64,000 bases of DNA from Leyella stercorea (GCF_021531655.1 NZ_JADYUF010000009.1:32288-96287), one strand, 5' to 3'. Shown: positions 43,775-53,878, counted from the first letter of the stretch. Notes: generated by a model not told the origin, from the sequence alone. Numbers and translations: made by a program.

Positions 43775-44887
43775 TTAGCTCTGCATTTCGCGCCATTCGC
43801 GTGGCGACATACCTGTGTTGTCGTTGAAAATCTTGTACAGTTGGCTGCGCGATGAGAATCCGCAATATATAGATATTGTATCGTTGTTGTATTCGGGATG
43901 TGCCTTGACAAGCCGTTGTGCTTCTGCAAAGCGTATGCCCGACAGCCACACTCTGAATGTAGAGTTAAGGTACTGGTCGAAGTATTGACTCAGTCGTATG
44001 CGCGAAATGCCGGTTTGTTGCGACAGCTTGCCTATGTTGGCAGAGCTGTCCCTGAATCCTCCGTTTGCAACCCATTGTCCCAGTATAATGCTTATTTTTT
44101 CGATTTGTCCTGTCGATATGGTTGTAGGGTCATCGTCAGCCAATTCATTGTAGTAGTCTGATGCATTGCCGTATGTTTCGTCTTCGGTCAGCACGTCTTC
44201 AACGGGAGCCATGTTGAAGCCTAACGCCACAAAACTTGAAACGAACAGAAACACAGTGAACAGCATTAGCGGACCGACGACATACAATGCCGGTCGCCAA
44301 GTTACAGCAAAAATAAGTGTGGACGACAGCATGGAAAGCAATAGATAACTTGCTTTTGTGTAGCGGTCGTACGTTGATATGTCGCCGCCGGTGTCGTTGT
44401 TGATGCGGTGTTGTGTGCGTCTTAGTATAATGGTAGGCGACGTCATGAAGTACACCATGCTCAAGGCGAACATGGCGAATATTATACCACGCATTCCGTC
44501 AAGTGCCATATTGCCACTTGTATACCATCCTATTGCAAACACCACGACTATGGATAAGCAAGCCAATGCGCCTACTATGGCATAGCGACGTGTGGTTTTG
44601 CGCGAACTTTGTAGCTGTATTATTGAACAAGCCAGAAAATAGTTGGCTATAGGATAGAACAAAGTATTGAATACTGTGCCGACATTATCGTCATTAGCTC
44701 TCAGCTTGAACTTTATCTGCAGAGCGTAGTGAACTACCAGTATCAGCATTGTTGCAGCCAGCAGCAGTCGTGACTTCTCGTATTGCGGGGTAGTGGAATT
44801 CTGGTACAGTCGCGAAACAAGCAGTTGCAGCATAAGCATTGCGAATACAAGCAAGCATGTGTATTGTAATGTAAATAATGATTCCAT
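43775..44887 (-). CDS. Membrane-bound AraC-family regulator
   Basis: The 370-residue protein has six or seven transmembrane helices in residues 1-220. A linker rich in acidic residues follows (PVEDVLTEDE), then an AraC-type double helix-turn-helix at residues about 265-365 (IGKLSQQTGISRIRLSQYF and ISIYCGFSSRSQLYKIFNDNTGMSPREWR). It probably senses a membrane or extracellular signal and binds DNA while anchored. No operon partner is evident; target genes unknown. CAAAATTA at 44950-44957 may be part of its promoter, without a clear -33. Confidence 0.87.
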   Translation of the reverse strand: MESLFTLQYTCLLVFAMLMLQLLVSRLYQNSTTPQYEKSRLLLAATMLILVVHYALQIKFKLRANDDNVGTVFNTLFYPIANYFLACSIIQLQSSRKTTRRYAIVGALACLSIVVVFAIGWYTSGNMALDGMRGIIFAMFALSMVYFMTSPTIILRRTQHRINNDTGGDISTYDRYTKASYLLLSMLSSTLIFAVTWRPALYVVGPLMLFTVFLFVSSFVALGFNMAPVEDVLTEDETYGNASDYYNELADDDPTTISTGQIEKISIILGQWVANGGFRDSSANIGKLSQQTGISRIRLSQYFDQYLNSTFRVWLSGIRFAEAQRLVKAHPEYNNDTISIYCGFSSRSQLYKIFNDNTGMSPREWREMQS

Positions 44888-45060
44888 ATCGTAATCGAAA
44901 TATTAAAAGCAGTATATAGTAGTAATCTTTTCTGTTATCTTTAACATTACAAAATTACCATTTATTTTCAAGAAACGAATATTTGTAATAGAATTTTATT
45001 CTTTTTTTAATTTAAGTTTCGCAAGCGAAAGTAGTTCGAAATGCCGCAAATGTGAATACA

Positions 45061-45104
45061 AAAAAAATGAGGGTGTTCAAAACTTTATTGTTTTGACACC
45101 CTCA
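45061..45104 (-). terminator. Terminator of the FG-rich protein gene
   Basis: On the minus strand TGAGGGTGTCAAAAC pairs with GTTTTGAACACCCTCA (one bulge), followed by seven T. The GGGTGTCAAAA stem matches the flank of the REP-like copies at 25.6 and 34.0 kb. Confidence 0.82.
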
Positions 45105-45163
45105 CAATTTTCAATTGACTTTTATATATAGTGTTGTTGTCCTATGTGATTGTTGGCTATAGT

Positions 45164-46189
45164 TTAGCGACGGCTTCCAAACGAACCGTGGCTGCTACCG
45201 CCATTGTTGCTCTTGCTTCCGCCATTAGAGCGTGAACCGCCTCCAAACGATGAACCTCCATTGCTGCGACTGCCTCCGAAAGAGCCACGTGAGCCGAACG
45301 AAGAGCTGTTGTTAGAGCGCGAACCGCTTCCGAATGAATACCCGTTTGAACGTGAACCGCTACCGAATGAAGATGAGTTGCTGCGGTTGCTGTTGCCGAA
45401 CGAAGGTCTTGACTGGTTTGACGTGTTGGGACGTGTGAACGTATTGCGTGGTGTGCCATATACGTCGTCACCTCCACGGCGTGAACCAAACTGTCCGCGG
45501 TTAGTATTGTTGTCGGTCAACGAATGTCTTACTGTAGTGCGTGTGCTGCTGCCACGTGAGCCAAACGAACTCTGTTGACGATTGTTCTTGTTGCCAAACG
45601 AGTTTTGTGGACGACCTGAGATATATTGTGGTTCGCGTGAACCGAACGACTGTCTGTTGCCACGTCCATAGTCACCACGGTCAAATCTATCGCGCATTCC
45701 GAAGTGGCTGTCGCCGCGACGTGATCCGTAGCTACGTCCATGATACCAAGAACGTCCGTGGTTTGTGCTCCATGAGTGTCCGCCACAATAGTTTACGTAT
45801 ACAGTAGGACGATTGAAGTAGAAGTAGTCGCGGTGCGGATAGCGTGCGTAAATGCCGAAGTGCCAGTAGCCAGCGTTGAAGTAGAGCGGACGATAGAAGT
45901 AGGCTGCGTCGCAGAAAGCACGATACTGCCAGTCGAGCAGAACGTAGCTCATGTCGAGATTGCGGTAGCGCCAGTAGGCCCCATACAGGTCGTCGACAGT
46001 ATTTACACTCATAAGGTAGTCGAGGTTTATCTCGTATGCTGCCTCATACTGGTCGTTGGTCAGATTCAGCTCATAAGCCATTTTGTCGGTCAGGAACAAA
46101 GCCTGCTGACGAGCCTGCTCATAACTCATAGCGTTTGACGACATTGTGAACGCCATCAGAAGCATTAGTATGGAAATCAGCTTTTTCAT
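45164..46189 (-). CDS. Secreted protein with FG-rich low-complexity tail
   Basis: The 341-residue protein has a signal peptide (MKKLISILMLLMAFTMSSNA). A helical/aromatic N-terminal region of about 110 residues follows (NLTNDQYEAAYEINLDYL, many Y and W). From about residue 130 the tail is low in complexity, made of S, G, R, N and F with about ten FG dipeptides (SSFGSGSRSN, NSFGNKN, SSFGSRGS). No enzyme motif is visible. Its role is unknown; a cell-surface or matrix protein is possible. Its promoter lies at 46238-46268. Confidence 0.7.
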   Translation of the reverse strand: MKKLISILMLLMAFTMSSNAMSYEQARQQALFLTDKMAYELNLTNDQYEAAYEINLDYLMSVNTVDDLYGAYWRYRNLDMSYVLLDWQYRAFCDAAYFYRPLYFNAGYWHFGIYARYPHRDYFYFNRPTVYVNYCGGHSWSTNHGRSWYHGRSYGSRRGDSHFGMRDRFDRGDYGRGNRQSFGSREPQYISGRPQNSFGNKNNRQQSSFGSRGSSTRTTVRHSLTDNNTNRGQFGSRRGGDDVYGTPRNTFTRPNTSNQSRPSFGNSNRSNSSSFGSGSRSNGYSFGSGSRSNNSSSFGSRGSFGGSRSNGGSSFGGGSRSNGGSKSNNGGSSHGSFGSRR

Positions 46190-46237
46190 AATGTATATGT
46201 TTTATATTGTTCGACAATTGGTTTCTTTTTACACTTG

Positions 46238-46268
46238 CAAAGATACATACACATTATGGGTTGGCAAA
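46238..46268 (-). promoter_or_regulatory. Bacteroidetes promoter for the FG-rich protein gene
   Basis: Minus-strand TTTG (46268-46265), 19 nt spacer, TATCTTTG (46245-46238). The -33 overlaps the T-tract of the HdeD-gene terminator. Confidence 0.82.
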
Positions 46269-46300
46269 AGGATTTTCCCTAAACGCGTGTGGGAAAATCC
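46266..46300 (-). terminator. Terminator of the HdeD-like gene
   Basis: GGATTTTCCC (46270-46279) and GGGAAAATCC (46291-46300) form a 10 bp stem; on the minus strand TTTT follows. It overlaps the next gene's promoter. Confidence 0.65.
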
Positions 46301-46313
46301 CTATTGTTGTTTT

Positions 46314-46934
46314 TCAGTCTTTCGGTTGCTGGTCGTCTTCCTTTACTGTAGTGCTCACGTTACGCTCTATGCTGCGACGCAACTGGTGCAGCTTGATGGC
46401 GTTGGTCAGTTCCACAATGCCATAGACAATCATGCTCCAGCCTATGACGAATAATGGAGCCGATGCAATAGACGATGGCGAAACTATAGCCACAATACCT
46501 ATAAGCAGAGTCAGCGCCGGCATAATCCAGTAGTAGAATCCGATGCGTGCCATGCGTGATACCGCTACAAGATTTGCCATCTGGCTTATGGCTCCCAGTA
46601 TGAGTATGGCTGCAAGAATGTACATCAGACTTTGCACGAATGTGTTGGGCATAAGAGCCAGGATGAGTCCAAGTATGAGGCTGCCCAGTCCGACGATTGG
46701 AAACGTAGGCTTCATGCCAGTCAGCAGTCTGCCGTCGGCATCAAACACCTGTATGTCGTTTTTCTTGCCTCGTGCAATGAAGTAAGTTACGCACGAGAAC
46801 ACTCCCGACAGGAAGAACAGCACACCAATGGCAATAGTTATCCACGTTACGGTAAGTTCGCGATACTTCACGATGAGCGCTCCTACAATAATGGCGCACA
46901 ATGCGCGCACAACAGAACTTTGAAATACTTTCAT
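46314..46934 (-). CDS. HdeD/DUF308-family membrane protein
   Basis: The 206-residue protein has six hydrophobic helices in the paired DUF308 pattern (IAIGVLFFLSGVFSCVTYF, LGLILALMPNTFVQSLMYILAAILILGAISQ, FVIGWSMIVYGIVELTNA). HdeD in Escherichia coli is linked to acid resistance, but most members have no known role. The start at 46934 avoids a hydrophobic extension lying in untranslated DNA. It has a charged C-terminal tail. Confidence 0.8.
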   Translation of the reverse strand: MKVFQSSVVRALCAIIVGALIVKYRELTVTWITIAIGVLFFLSGVFSCVTYFIARGKKNDIQVFDADGRLLTGMKPTFPIVGLGSLILGLILALMPNTFVQSLMYILAAILILGAISQMANLVAVSRMARIGFYYWIMPALTLLIGIVAIVSPSSIASAPLFVIGWSMIVYGIVELTNAIKLHQLRRSIERNVSTTVKEDDQQPKD

Positions 46935-47078
46935 ATCTTCTTGCTTTTTTTGATTATATACAATAATGTGTATGGCAAATTTATACATTATTATCTATAT
47001 AGACAACACAAATGTCGTTTTTATGCCTTATAAAGTGGCAAATAGGGATTTCCCTATTTACTATTATGGTTTTTATAC

Positions 47079-47109
47079 ATTGCCGTGTTGTTTGGTTTTT
47101 CTATCTTTG
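47079..47109 (+). promoter_or_regulatory. Promoter for the acidic lipoprotein gene
   Basis: ATTG (one mismatch to TTTG) at 47079-47082, 19 nt spacer and TATCTTTG at 47102-47109, 29 bp before the ATG. A palindrome AAATAGGGA-TT-TCCCTATTT at about 47040-47059 just upstream may be an operator. Confidence 0.6.
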
Positions 47110-47138
47110 CACCAGAAAACAATTAAAACACATACATT

Positions 47139-47831
47139 ATGAAACGAATTTATACTTTCCTTACAATGTTCATGTTGGCATTAATGCCGGCAATGATGAC
47201 AAGTTGTGATACTGACGATGATTATTGGTACGACGACTATTATGGTGAATGGTATGACGAATACGATTGGTATAATGATCCATTTGATCATGGTAACAAC
47301 CAACTGGTATCGATGGCTCGCACTCTCAATGGCACATGGACAGGTGATGCCAAGAGCGATTTTAAAGAAGATGGCCAGTGGTATACTGCTTACTTCGATG
47401 TAGAGTTCACCTTCACGCAGTACACCTCAATGTCGTGCAACGGTACCGGATACGAGACCGACTATGCCGACAATGGCGAAACCAATGTCAGTCGCTTCAA
47501 GTGGTATATCGACCCTCGTACGGGCAATATCAATATAGAGTACATCCCGAGCGGATCCCGATACCTTCTCGATGCCAATGGCAATTCCGATAAATCCGGT
47601 TTCTTCCTTGGATGGGACTCTAAAGAGAAGCAGGATCTGTTCAATGGAGTAATGGAAGGCATCAACGTTGACGAGTACATAACGTTCGACTGCGAACGTG
47701 TCACAAGTCGCGGCACACGTGCTCTTGGTTCAGACTTTGTACAGACAACATCGCAGGGCAAGTCGTATGGCAAGGGATTCACATTGAAGCGCGTTGAAAA
47801 TAATGTACCGAAGACTCTGCGTCGCAGATAA
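47139..47831 (+). CDS. Lipoprotein with acidic aromatic N terminus
   Basis: The 230-residue product has a lipobox ending at C23 (AMMTSC). A striking stretch of D and Y/W follows (DTDDDYWYDDYYGEWYDEYD), consistent with a surface-export signal or metal binding. The beta-rich remainder (LNGTWTGDAKSDF, YFDVEFTFTQY, FKWYIDPRTGNINIEY) suggests a lipocalin-like barrel. Similar proteins are scattered in Prevotella and Bacteroides; function unknown. Confidence 0.72.
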   Translation: MKRIYTFLTMFMLALMPAMMTSCDTDDDYWYDDYYGEWYDEYDWYNDPFDHGNNQLVSMARTLNGTWTGDAKSDFKEDGQWYTAYFDVEFTFTQYTSMSCNGTGYETDYADNGETNVSRFKWYIDPRTGNINIEYIPSGSRYLLDANGNSDKSGFFLGWDSKEKQDLFNGVMEGINVDEYITFDCERVTSRGTRALGSDFVQTTSQGKSYGKGFTLKRVENNVPKTLRRR

Positions 47832-47891
47832 TATAGGAACGGCTGACTCCAGTCCGACGCGCAGCAAGAATATTGAAACAGCAAACTTTAG

Positions 47892-47917
47892 TAGCGGAGG
47901 CCGAAAGACCTCCGCTA
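47892..47917 (+). terminator. Hairpin after the acidic lipoprotein gene
   Basis: TAGCGGAGG pairs with CCTCCGCTA across an 8 nt loop, followed by a T-rich tail. Confidence 0.7.
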
Positions 47918-47947
47918 TTGTTATTGTGTAAAATCCCATTCTTTTTC

Positions 47948-47978
47948 ATTGTTTATTTTCTGTAAATCCGTAACTTTG
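47948..47978 (+). promoter_or_regulatory. Promoter for tcdA
   Basis: ATTG at 47948-47951 (one mismatch), 19 nt spacer, TAACTTTG at 47971-47978, 25 bp before the ATG at 48004. Confidence 0.65.
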
Positions 47979-48003
47979 CAAATATCAAACAAAGTGAAAG
48001 ACA

Positions 48004-48759
48004 ATGGAAAAAGAAAATGATATATTCCAGAGAGCCGAATTGCTCTTGGGCAACGATGTGATGAATCAGATAGCCTCCAAGCGTGTCATCGTGTTTGGGG
48101 TAGGAGGCGTTGGCAGTTGGTGTGTTGAGTGTCTGGTACGTTCGGGCATACGTCGCATCACGATAGTCGACTTCGACAGCGTGTGTGCCTCAAATGTCAA
48201 CCGCCAGCTTATGGCCACTACCAACACCATAGGTCGCGTCAAGGTTGAAGCTTTAAAGGAGCGATTGCTCCAGATCAACCCTGATTGCGAGGTCACAGCC
48301 TTGCAGAAGATGTTCACCGAAGAGACAGCCGACGAGTTCTGTCTCGACCAGTACGACTATATCATCGATGCCATTGACTCGCTAAAGGACAAGGTGGCGC
48401 TCATAATGCGCGCATGTCAGACATCAGCTGTATTCTTCTCGTCGATGGGAGCAGCCTTAAAGATGGACCCAACCCGAATACGCGTGGCAGAGTTTTGGAA
48501 GGTGCGTGGCTGTCCGCTTGGTTCAGCTCTGCGCAAACGTATGAAGCGGGCCCAACTTAAGCCAGCCCATAAGTTCCAGTGTGTGTATAGCGAGGAACTT
48601 CTTGACAATGTCGGTCCGCAACCCGAACCTGAATACAAGAAGCAAACTAATGGCAGTATGTCGCACATTACAGCCATCTTCGGCTTCACCATTGCAGGAT
48701 TGGTGCTCAACGATATTCGCGATAAAGCACTAAAAGTCGACAGCGAACACAACAATTAA
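48004..48759 (+). CDS. tcdA: tRNA threonylcarbamoyladenosine dehydratase (ThiF/E1-like)
   Basis: ATP-dependent enzyme that cyclises t6A37 in tRNA to ct6A. The 251-residue protein shows the E1-like Rossmann motif VIVFGVGGVGSWCVECL, the DFDSVCASNVNRQ loop and IIDAIDSLKDKV. The C-terminal NGSMSHITAIFGFTIAGLVLN is specific for the TcdA/CsdL subgroup rather than MoeB or ThiF. Single-gene unit with a promoter 25 bp upstream. Confidence 0.92.
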   Translation: MEKENDIFQRAELLLGNDVMNQIASKRVIVFGVGGVGSWCVECLVRSGIRRITIVDFDSVCASNVNRQLMATTNTIGRVKVEALKERLLQINPDCEVTALQKMFTEETADEFCLDQYDYIIDAIDSLKDKVALIMRACQTSAVFFSSMGAALKMDPTRIRVAEFWKVRGCPLGSALRKRMKRAQLKPAHKFQCVYSEELLDNVGPQPEPEYKKQTNGSMSHITAIFGFTIAGLVLNDIRDKALKVDSEHNN

Positions 48760-48831
48760 GCCGTTTGGCAGTTATATATATTATATAATGTATAGATATA
48801 ACAGTTTAACGTATTCACATAATAATTCATA

Positions 48832-51405
48832 ATGAGACGATACATAGTATACATATTGCTTGCTCTTCTGATGCCTTTGGCGGCAGTAGCACAGTCGATG
48901 ACCGACGATCAGGTTATGGCATTTGTAGCCAAGGAGCATGCAGCCGGCACGTCAAATGCCCAGATTGTAACCAAACTCATGCAGCGTGGAGTCGACATAT
49001 CTCAGATACGTCGCGTGCGCACCAAGTACGAGAGCCAGATGAATCAAGGCTCAATGAGTTCGATGTCAGGCAAGAGTGCAGCTGAAACCTCACGTATGCG
49101 CACCAATAATGGCAAGACACGCAATGACTATGGCAAGAAGGCTGATGCTGAGGCTGCCGAATATTCTTCGCAGCGAGTTAAGGCGCAGCCCGACCGCACC
49201 TATACCCATACCTACGACGACAACGATGAGGAGTATGTCGACTTTCAGAAAGAGATGGCTGCAATGGTCAGTAGCGATAAGGACTCATTGGCAAAAAGCA
49301 AAAACCGTGTCTTCGGTCGCGACATCTTCAATAGCAAGCTTCTTTCGTTTGAACCCAATATGAACATAGCCACACCTCAGAACTATCGCCTCGGTCCGGG
49401 CGATGCCGTCATTATAGATATATACGGAGCGTCGCAGAAGACCGAGCAATGTACCGTATCGCCCGATGGCGATGTGACAATCGAAGGTTACGGACCCGTT
49501 CAAGTGTCAGGACTCACCGTAGCACAGGCCAATGCACGCCTGCGTTCTACGCTTGGCAGCCGCTATACAAGCAGCCGTGTACGACTCACAGTAGGTCAGA
49601 CACGCACCATTATGGTCAATGTGATGGGCGAGGTGCGCTTGCCTGGTACATACACGCTGTCTGCCTTTGCTACAGTATTCCACGCCCTATACATGGCAGG
49701 AGGCACCAACGACCTTGGTACGTTGCGTAACATCAAGGTGTATCGTAGCGGTCGGCTCGTCACCGTAGTCGACATTTACGACTATATACTCAACGGTCGA
49801 CTTACGGGCAACGTGCGTCTTGCCGAAGGCGATGTTATCGTAGTAGGTCCCTACGACTGCCTTGTTAACATTTCGGGCAAGGTGAAGCGTCCAATGTTCT
49901 ACGAGATGAAGAAGAACGAGTCGGTAGCTTCACTTCTAAAATATGCAGGTTCGTTCACGGGCGATGCCTATACCAAGGCAGTTCGTGTCAATCGCAAGAC
50001 CGGCCGCGAGTATTCGGTATATAATGTTGGCGAGTTCGACTACTCAAGTTTCCAGATAGCCGACGGCGACTCGGTAGAGGTAGACTCCATCTTGCCTCGT
50101 TTTGCCAACACAGTAGAGGTGCGTGGCGCAGTATTCCGTCCTGGCAAGTACAATCTTGGAGGTCAGGTCAACAGCGTGCGCACTCTTCTTGCCCAGGCAG
50201 AGGGCGTGACCGAGAAAGCCTTCACAGCTCGTGCCGTAATGCATCGCTTGAAAGCCGACCGCTCGCTTGAGGCAATACGCGTTGACGTGGCAGGCATCAT
50301 GAGTGGACGTGTAGCCGACATGCCATTGAAGGAGAATGACGTGCTCTTCATTCCCACACGTCCAGAGGAAATACAGGAGCGCACGCTTACCATACGTGGC
50401 GAGGTGAACTATCCCGGCACCTATCGCTATGCCGAGAACGAGACCGTTGAAGACTTCGTGCTTCAGGCAGGCGGATTGACCGATCGTGCCTCGTCTGTCA
50501 ATGTCTACATTAGTCGACGTATCACCGACCCCAAGGCACTGCGTCCCGATTCGGTTATAGCCCAGACCTTCACCGTGTCGTTGAAGGACGGATTTGCTGT
50601 AGACGGACAACCCGAGTTCAAGCTCATGCCCTTCGACGAAGTGTACGTAATGCGCAGCCCAGCCTACAGCGAGCAGCAGAATGTAAGTGTTGAGGGCGAA
50701 GTAGTGTTTGCAGGAATGTACACTTTGCCTAAGGACAATGTACGATTGAGCGAGCTGTTCCGCAAGTCGGGCGGTTCCAACGGACTGGCTTATATCAAGG
50801 GAGCACGCCTTATGCGTCGTGCCAACGAAACCGAGAAGGAGCGCATGCGTGCCGTATTGCGCATGCAGCAGGAGCAGTTGCAGAAGAATCTGCTCCAGCT
50901 TTCGGCAAGCAGCAACAATGCAGGCGGCATGCAGCAGGTAGCCGAAGATGCCAAGAATGCCGAACTTGCCAAGTTCAACGTGCCTGACGAATATCCCGTA
51001 GGCATCGACCTTGACGAAGCATTGAAGAATCCAGGCAGCGATGCCGACGTAGTGTTGCGCGAGGGCGACCGCCTCATCGTGCCTAAGTACAATGGAACTG
51101 TCAAGGTTAATGGAGCCGTAATGTATGCCAATACCGTAGCCTACGAGAAGGGCAAGCGTGCATCTTACTATATCGACCAGGCAGGAGGCTATGCTACAGA
51201 CGCCGTCAAGAACCGTGCCTACATTATATATATGAACGGTCGTGTAGCCAAGGTTAGCCATGGCGCACGCGTAATGCCGGGTTGCGAGATTGTAGTGCCA
51301 GCCAAGCTGAAGCGCAAGATGAGTGTGGCTGAGACCATGAGCCTCGGTTCAAGCATGTCGTCGATAGCCGCCATGATAGCTACGATAGCCAATCTGACGA
51401 AGTAA
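48832..51405 (+). CDS. Polysaccharide export outer membrane protein (Wza-like, multi-SLBB)
   Basis: The 857-residue protein has a signal peptide ending at AVAQ and a helical N-terminal segment (residues about 22-70). A polysaccharide export domain follows (YRLGPGDAVIIDIYGASQ, SPDGDVTIEGYGPVQVSGLT). Five or six SLBB repeats come next (VMGEVRLPGTYTL, ISGKVKRPMFYE, VRGAVFRPGKY, IRGEVNYPGTYRY, VEGEVVFAGMYTL, VNGAVMYANTVAY). It forms the outer membrane channel of Wzy-dependent capsule export. Composition is like the housekeeping genes. It heads the capsule locus. Confidence 0.93.
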   Translation: MRRYIVYILLALLMPLAAVAQSMTDDQVMAFVAKEHAAGTSNAQIVTKLMQRGVDISQIRRVRTKYESQMNQGSMSSMSGKSAAETSRMRTNNGKTRNDYGKKADAEAAEYSSQRVKAQPDRTYTHTYDDNDEEYVDFQKEMAAMVSSDKDSLAKSKNRVFGRDIFNSKLLSFEPNMNIATPQNYRLGPGDAVIIDIYGASQKTEQCTVSPDGDVTIEGYGPVQVSGLTVAQANARLRSTLGSRYTSSRVRLTVGQTRTIMVNVMGEVRLPGTYTLSAFATVFHALYMAGGTNDLGTLRNIKVYRSGRLVTVVDIYDYILNGRLTGNVRLAEGDVIVVGPYDCLVNISGKVKRPMFYEMKKNESVASLLKYAGSFTGDAYTKAVRVNRKTGREYSVYNVGEFDYSSFQIADGDSVEVDSILPRFANTVEVRGAVFRPGKYNLGGQVNSVRTLLAQAEGVTEKAFTARAVMHRLKADRSLEAIRVDVAGIMSGRVADMPLKENDVLFIPTRPEEIQERTLTIRGEVNYPGTYRYAENETVEDFVLQAGGLTDRASSVNVYISRRITDPKALRPDSVIAQTFTVSLKDGFAVDGQPEFKLMPFDEVYVMRSPAYSEQQNVSVEGEVVFAGMYTLPKDNVRLSELFRKSGGSNGLAYIKGARLMRRANETEKERMRAVLRMQQEQLQKNLLQLSASSNNAGGMQQVAEDAKNAELAKFNVPDEYPVGIDLDEALKNPGSDADVVLREGDRLIVPKYNGTVKVNGAVMYANTVAYEKGKRASYYIDQAGGYATDAVKNRAYIIYMNGRVAKVSHGARVMPGCEIVVPAKLKRKMSVAETMSLGSSMSSIAAMIATIANLTK

Positions 51406-51442
51406 AATTGCCTGATTACGTATACCTCTAATACATACATAT

Positions 51443-52656
51443 ATGAAATATCCAATAGGAATACAAGACTTTGTCAAACTTCGTCAGGGCGGATTCGCTT
51501 ACGTTGACAAAACCAAATTTGTATATAAGCTTGCCGACGAAGGGTCATATTACTTTCTGAGCCGTCCACGACGGTTCGGAAAGAGTCTTTTCCTGTCTAC
51601 ACTCGAAGCCTATTTCCTTGGTAGGAAAGAACTCTTCGAAGGACTTGCCATATATGATATGGAGAAAGAATGGAAGAGTCATCCAATTTTTTATATAGAT
51701 TTGAATACGGCAAATTTCCGTGACGAGAATAGTCTGTATGAAGTCCTCAATTCACACGTGAGTGTATGGGAAGAAATGTATGGTGCTCGTGAATATGAAA
51801 CAACACTCGCTTTGCGCTTTAAAGGTGTAATAGCACGTGCTGCCGAAAAGGAAGGACGTGGAGTCGTAATACTAATTGACGAGTATGATAAGCCTATCCT
51901 CCAGACTCTGCGCAATGAAGAATTGCAGGAGAGACACCGTTCGTTGCTCAAGTCGTTCTACTCAGTACTGAAGACGCAAGATCGTTATATACGTTTTGCT
52001 TTCATTACTGGTGTAACAAAGTTTGGCAAGGTAAGCGTGTTCAGCGACCTCAATAATCTTATGGACATATCCATGGATCAACGCTATATAAGCATTTGTG
52101 GTATGACGCAGAATGAACTTCTCTACAACTTTCGTGAAGGTATAGAGCAATTGGGCGAGGCGTATGGCGATACAGAAGAAGAGACATTGAATAAGCTGAA
52201 GATAAGATACGACGGCTATCATTTTGAAGAGGATACAGTAGGTATATACAATCCGTTCAGTGTACTCAATACACTGGCTAAGTTGCGTTATAAGGACTAT
52301 TGGTTTGAAACTGGTACACCCACTTTCCTTGTCGACCTATTGAAGATGCACAATTATCGCCTGTTAGACATCACCAGAGAGAAAGTATCAGGCGACGTTA
52401 TAAACAGCGTTGATTCGATGTCTACCAATCCTATTCCTATGATATATCAGAGCGGTTACCTTACTATAAAAGGTTACGACGAACGTTTCAAGAAATACCG
52501 GCTTGGCTTTCCCAACAAAAGGAAGTAGAAGAAGGTTTCCTTAATTTTCTTTTGCCGTTATATACATCGGCAGGCAATAATTCGCCTTTTATGGTCGACG
52601 AGTTTGTGAAGGATGTCAAAGCTGGTAATCTAAGACTCCCGGCAATGTTTATTTAA
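51443..52656 (+). pseudogene. AAA-ATPase-like / PD-(D/E)XK protein, frameshifted and truncated
   Basis: The intact 5' part (51443-52528) encodes the AAA-ATPase-like domain: YPIGIQDFVKLRQGGFAYVD, Walker A-like RPRRFGKSLFL, Walker B VVILIDEYDKPIL. At about 52,515 (CCCAACAAAAGGAAG) the frame shifts to a stop. Translation in another frame continues the family sequence (EVEEGFLNFLLPLYTSAGN, VDEFVKDVKAG) to 52656, then ends. The C-terminal PD-(D/E)XK nuclease region (DUF1703-like) is missing. The family is very common in Prevotella and Bacteroides; function unknown. Confidence 0.85.
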
Positions 52657-52674
52657 TAGAATGCAAATAAAGAT

Positions 52675-53878
52675 ATGCAAGAAAGAAGATTGCCGTTAGG
52701 CATACAGGACTTTGAGGAGCTGCGTAATGGAAACTATCTTTACGTGGACAAGACCGATATGGTGTGGGCTGTGGCTAACAACCGCAAATACAATTACCTC
52801 AGTCGCCCTCGTCGTTTCGGCAAATCACTTTTTGCGTCTACTTTGAAATGCTATTTCGAAGGCAGGAAGGAATTGTTTGATGGTCTCAAGATAATGTCCA
52901 TTGAAAAAGAATGGATTGTGCGTCCAGTCATATATTTAAGTATGAGTTTAGGAGGCTCCGATGCTCAATCGTTGAAGGAATATCTCAACGAACGTTTGAG
53001 TTATTACGAGTCTGTATATGGAAAGGTACAATCCGAGCAATCATTGGGCAATCGTTTTAATGGCGTGATTCGTCGTGCGTACGAAAAGTCTGGAGTACAG
53101 ATAGCTGTAATAGTAGACGAGTATGACGTGCCGTTGCAGCATACGTACGATACAGACCAGCATGAGGAATGTCGAACTATATATCGTGATTTTTTTACGG
53201 GGTTGAAAGATTTTGGCTATTGTATAAAATGTGTCTTCATAACAGGCATTACTAAGTTTACGCAGATAAGCCTGTTTAGTACTTTGAATACTATTGCCAA
53301 TATAAGTTTTGACGAATCGTTGGCTACCGTTTGCGGTATCACGTATAGCGAATTGACAGACAATTTTCAGAATGAGATAAAGAGATTGGCTGACAAATGC
53401 AATATGAGCGAAGAGGCGACAATCAATGAGATGCAATCCTTGTACGACGGTTATCACTTTGCCTCCAACATGTTGAATGTGTACAACCCCTATAGTGTGT
53501 TGTCGGCATTCTCTCGTGGACGTCTTAATTCTTATTGGATAGCATCAGGTTCAAACGAGATGTTATTTAAGGTGTTGAATAAGTTCGCCAAGGATATCCC
53601 CATGCTCGATGGTTGTCTTATTGATGCCGACTATCTGGAAGAGAGCGATGTGAATATGATTGACCCGAAGCTGTTCCTCTATCAAGCGGGCTATCTGACA
53701 ATAAAGTCAGTAGATGGTAATACTTATGTTTTGGGCTATCCGAATCGTGAGGTGAAAGAGGCTGTTCAAAACTCGACATTACGCTGACTCTTATGCTGCT
53801 TCTGATAAAAGAGTGATTTGTTTGGCTCTTGAATTCGGAAGAGATAGCAGAAGACTGGAACGATGGGCTGTCATATAA
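52675..53878 (+). pseudogene. Second AAA-ATPase-like / PD-(D/E)XK protein, nuclease core deleted
   Basis: A divergent paralogue of the preceding gene. MQERRLPLGIQDFEELRNGN, Walker A-like RPRRFGKSLFA and Walker B AVIVDEYDVPL are intact. The frame ends at 53787 after GYPNREVKEAVQNSTLR. A few bases later another frame gives YAASDKRVICLALEFGRDSR and LERWAVI to the stop at 53876-53878, which is the normal C-terminal end of the family. So the nuclease core has been deleted between them, with a frameshift. It borders the AT-rich capsule cassette. Confidence 0.82.

Noticed and set aside
45204..45578. Plus-strand frame with REPLPNE-like repeats
   Set aside because: Antisense image of the FG-rich repeat tail; no start signals of its own.
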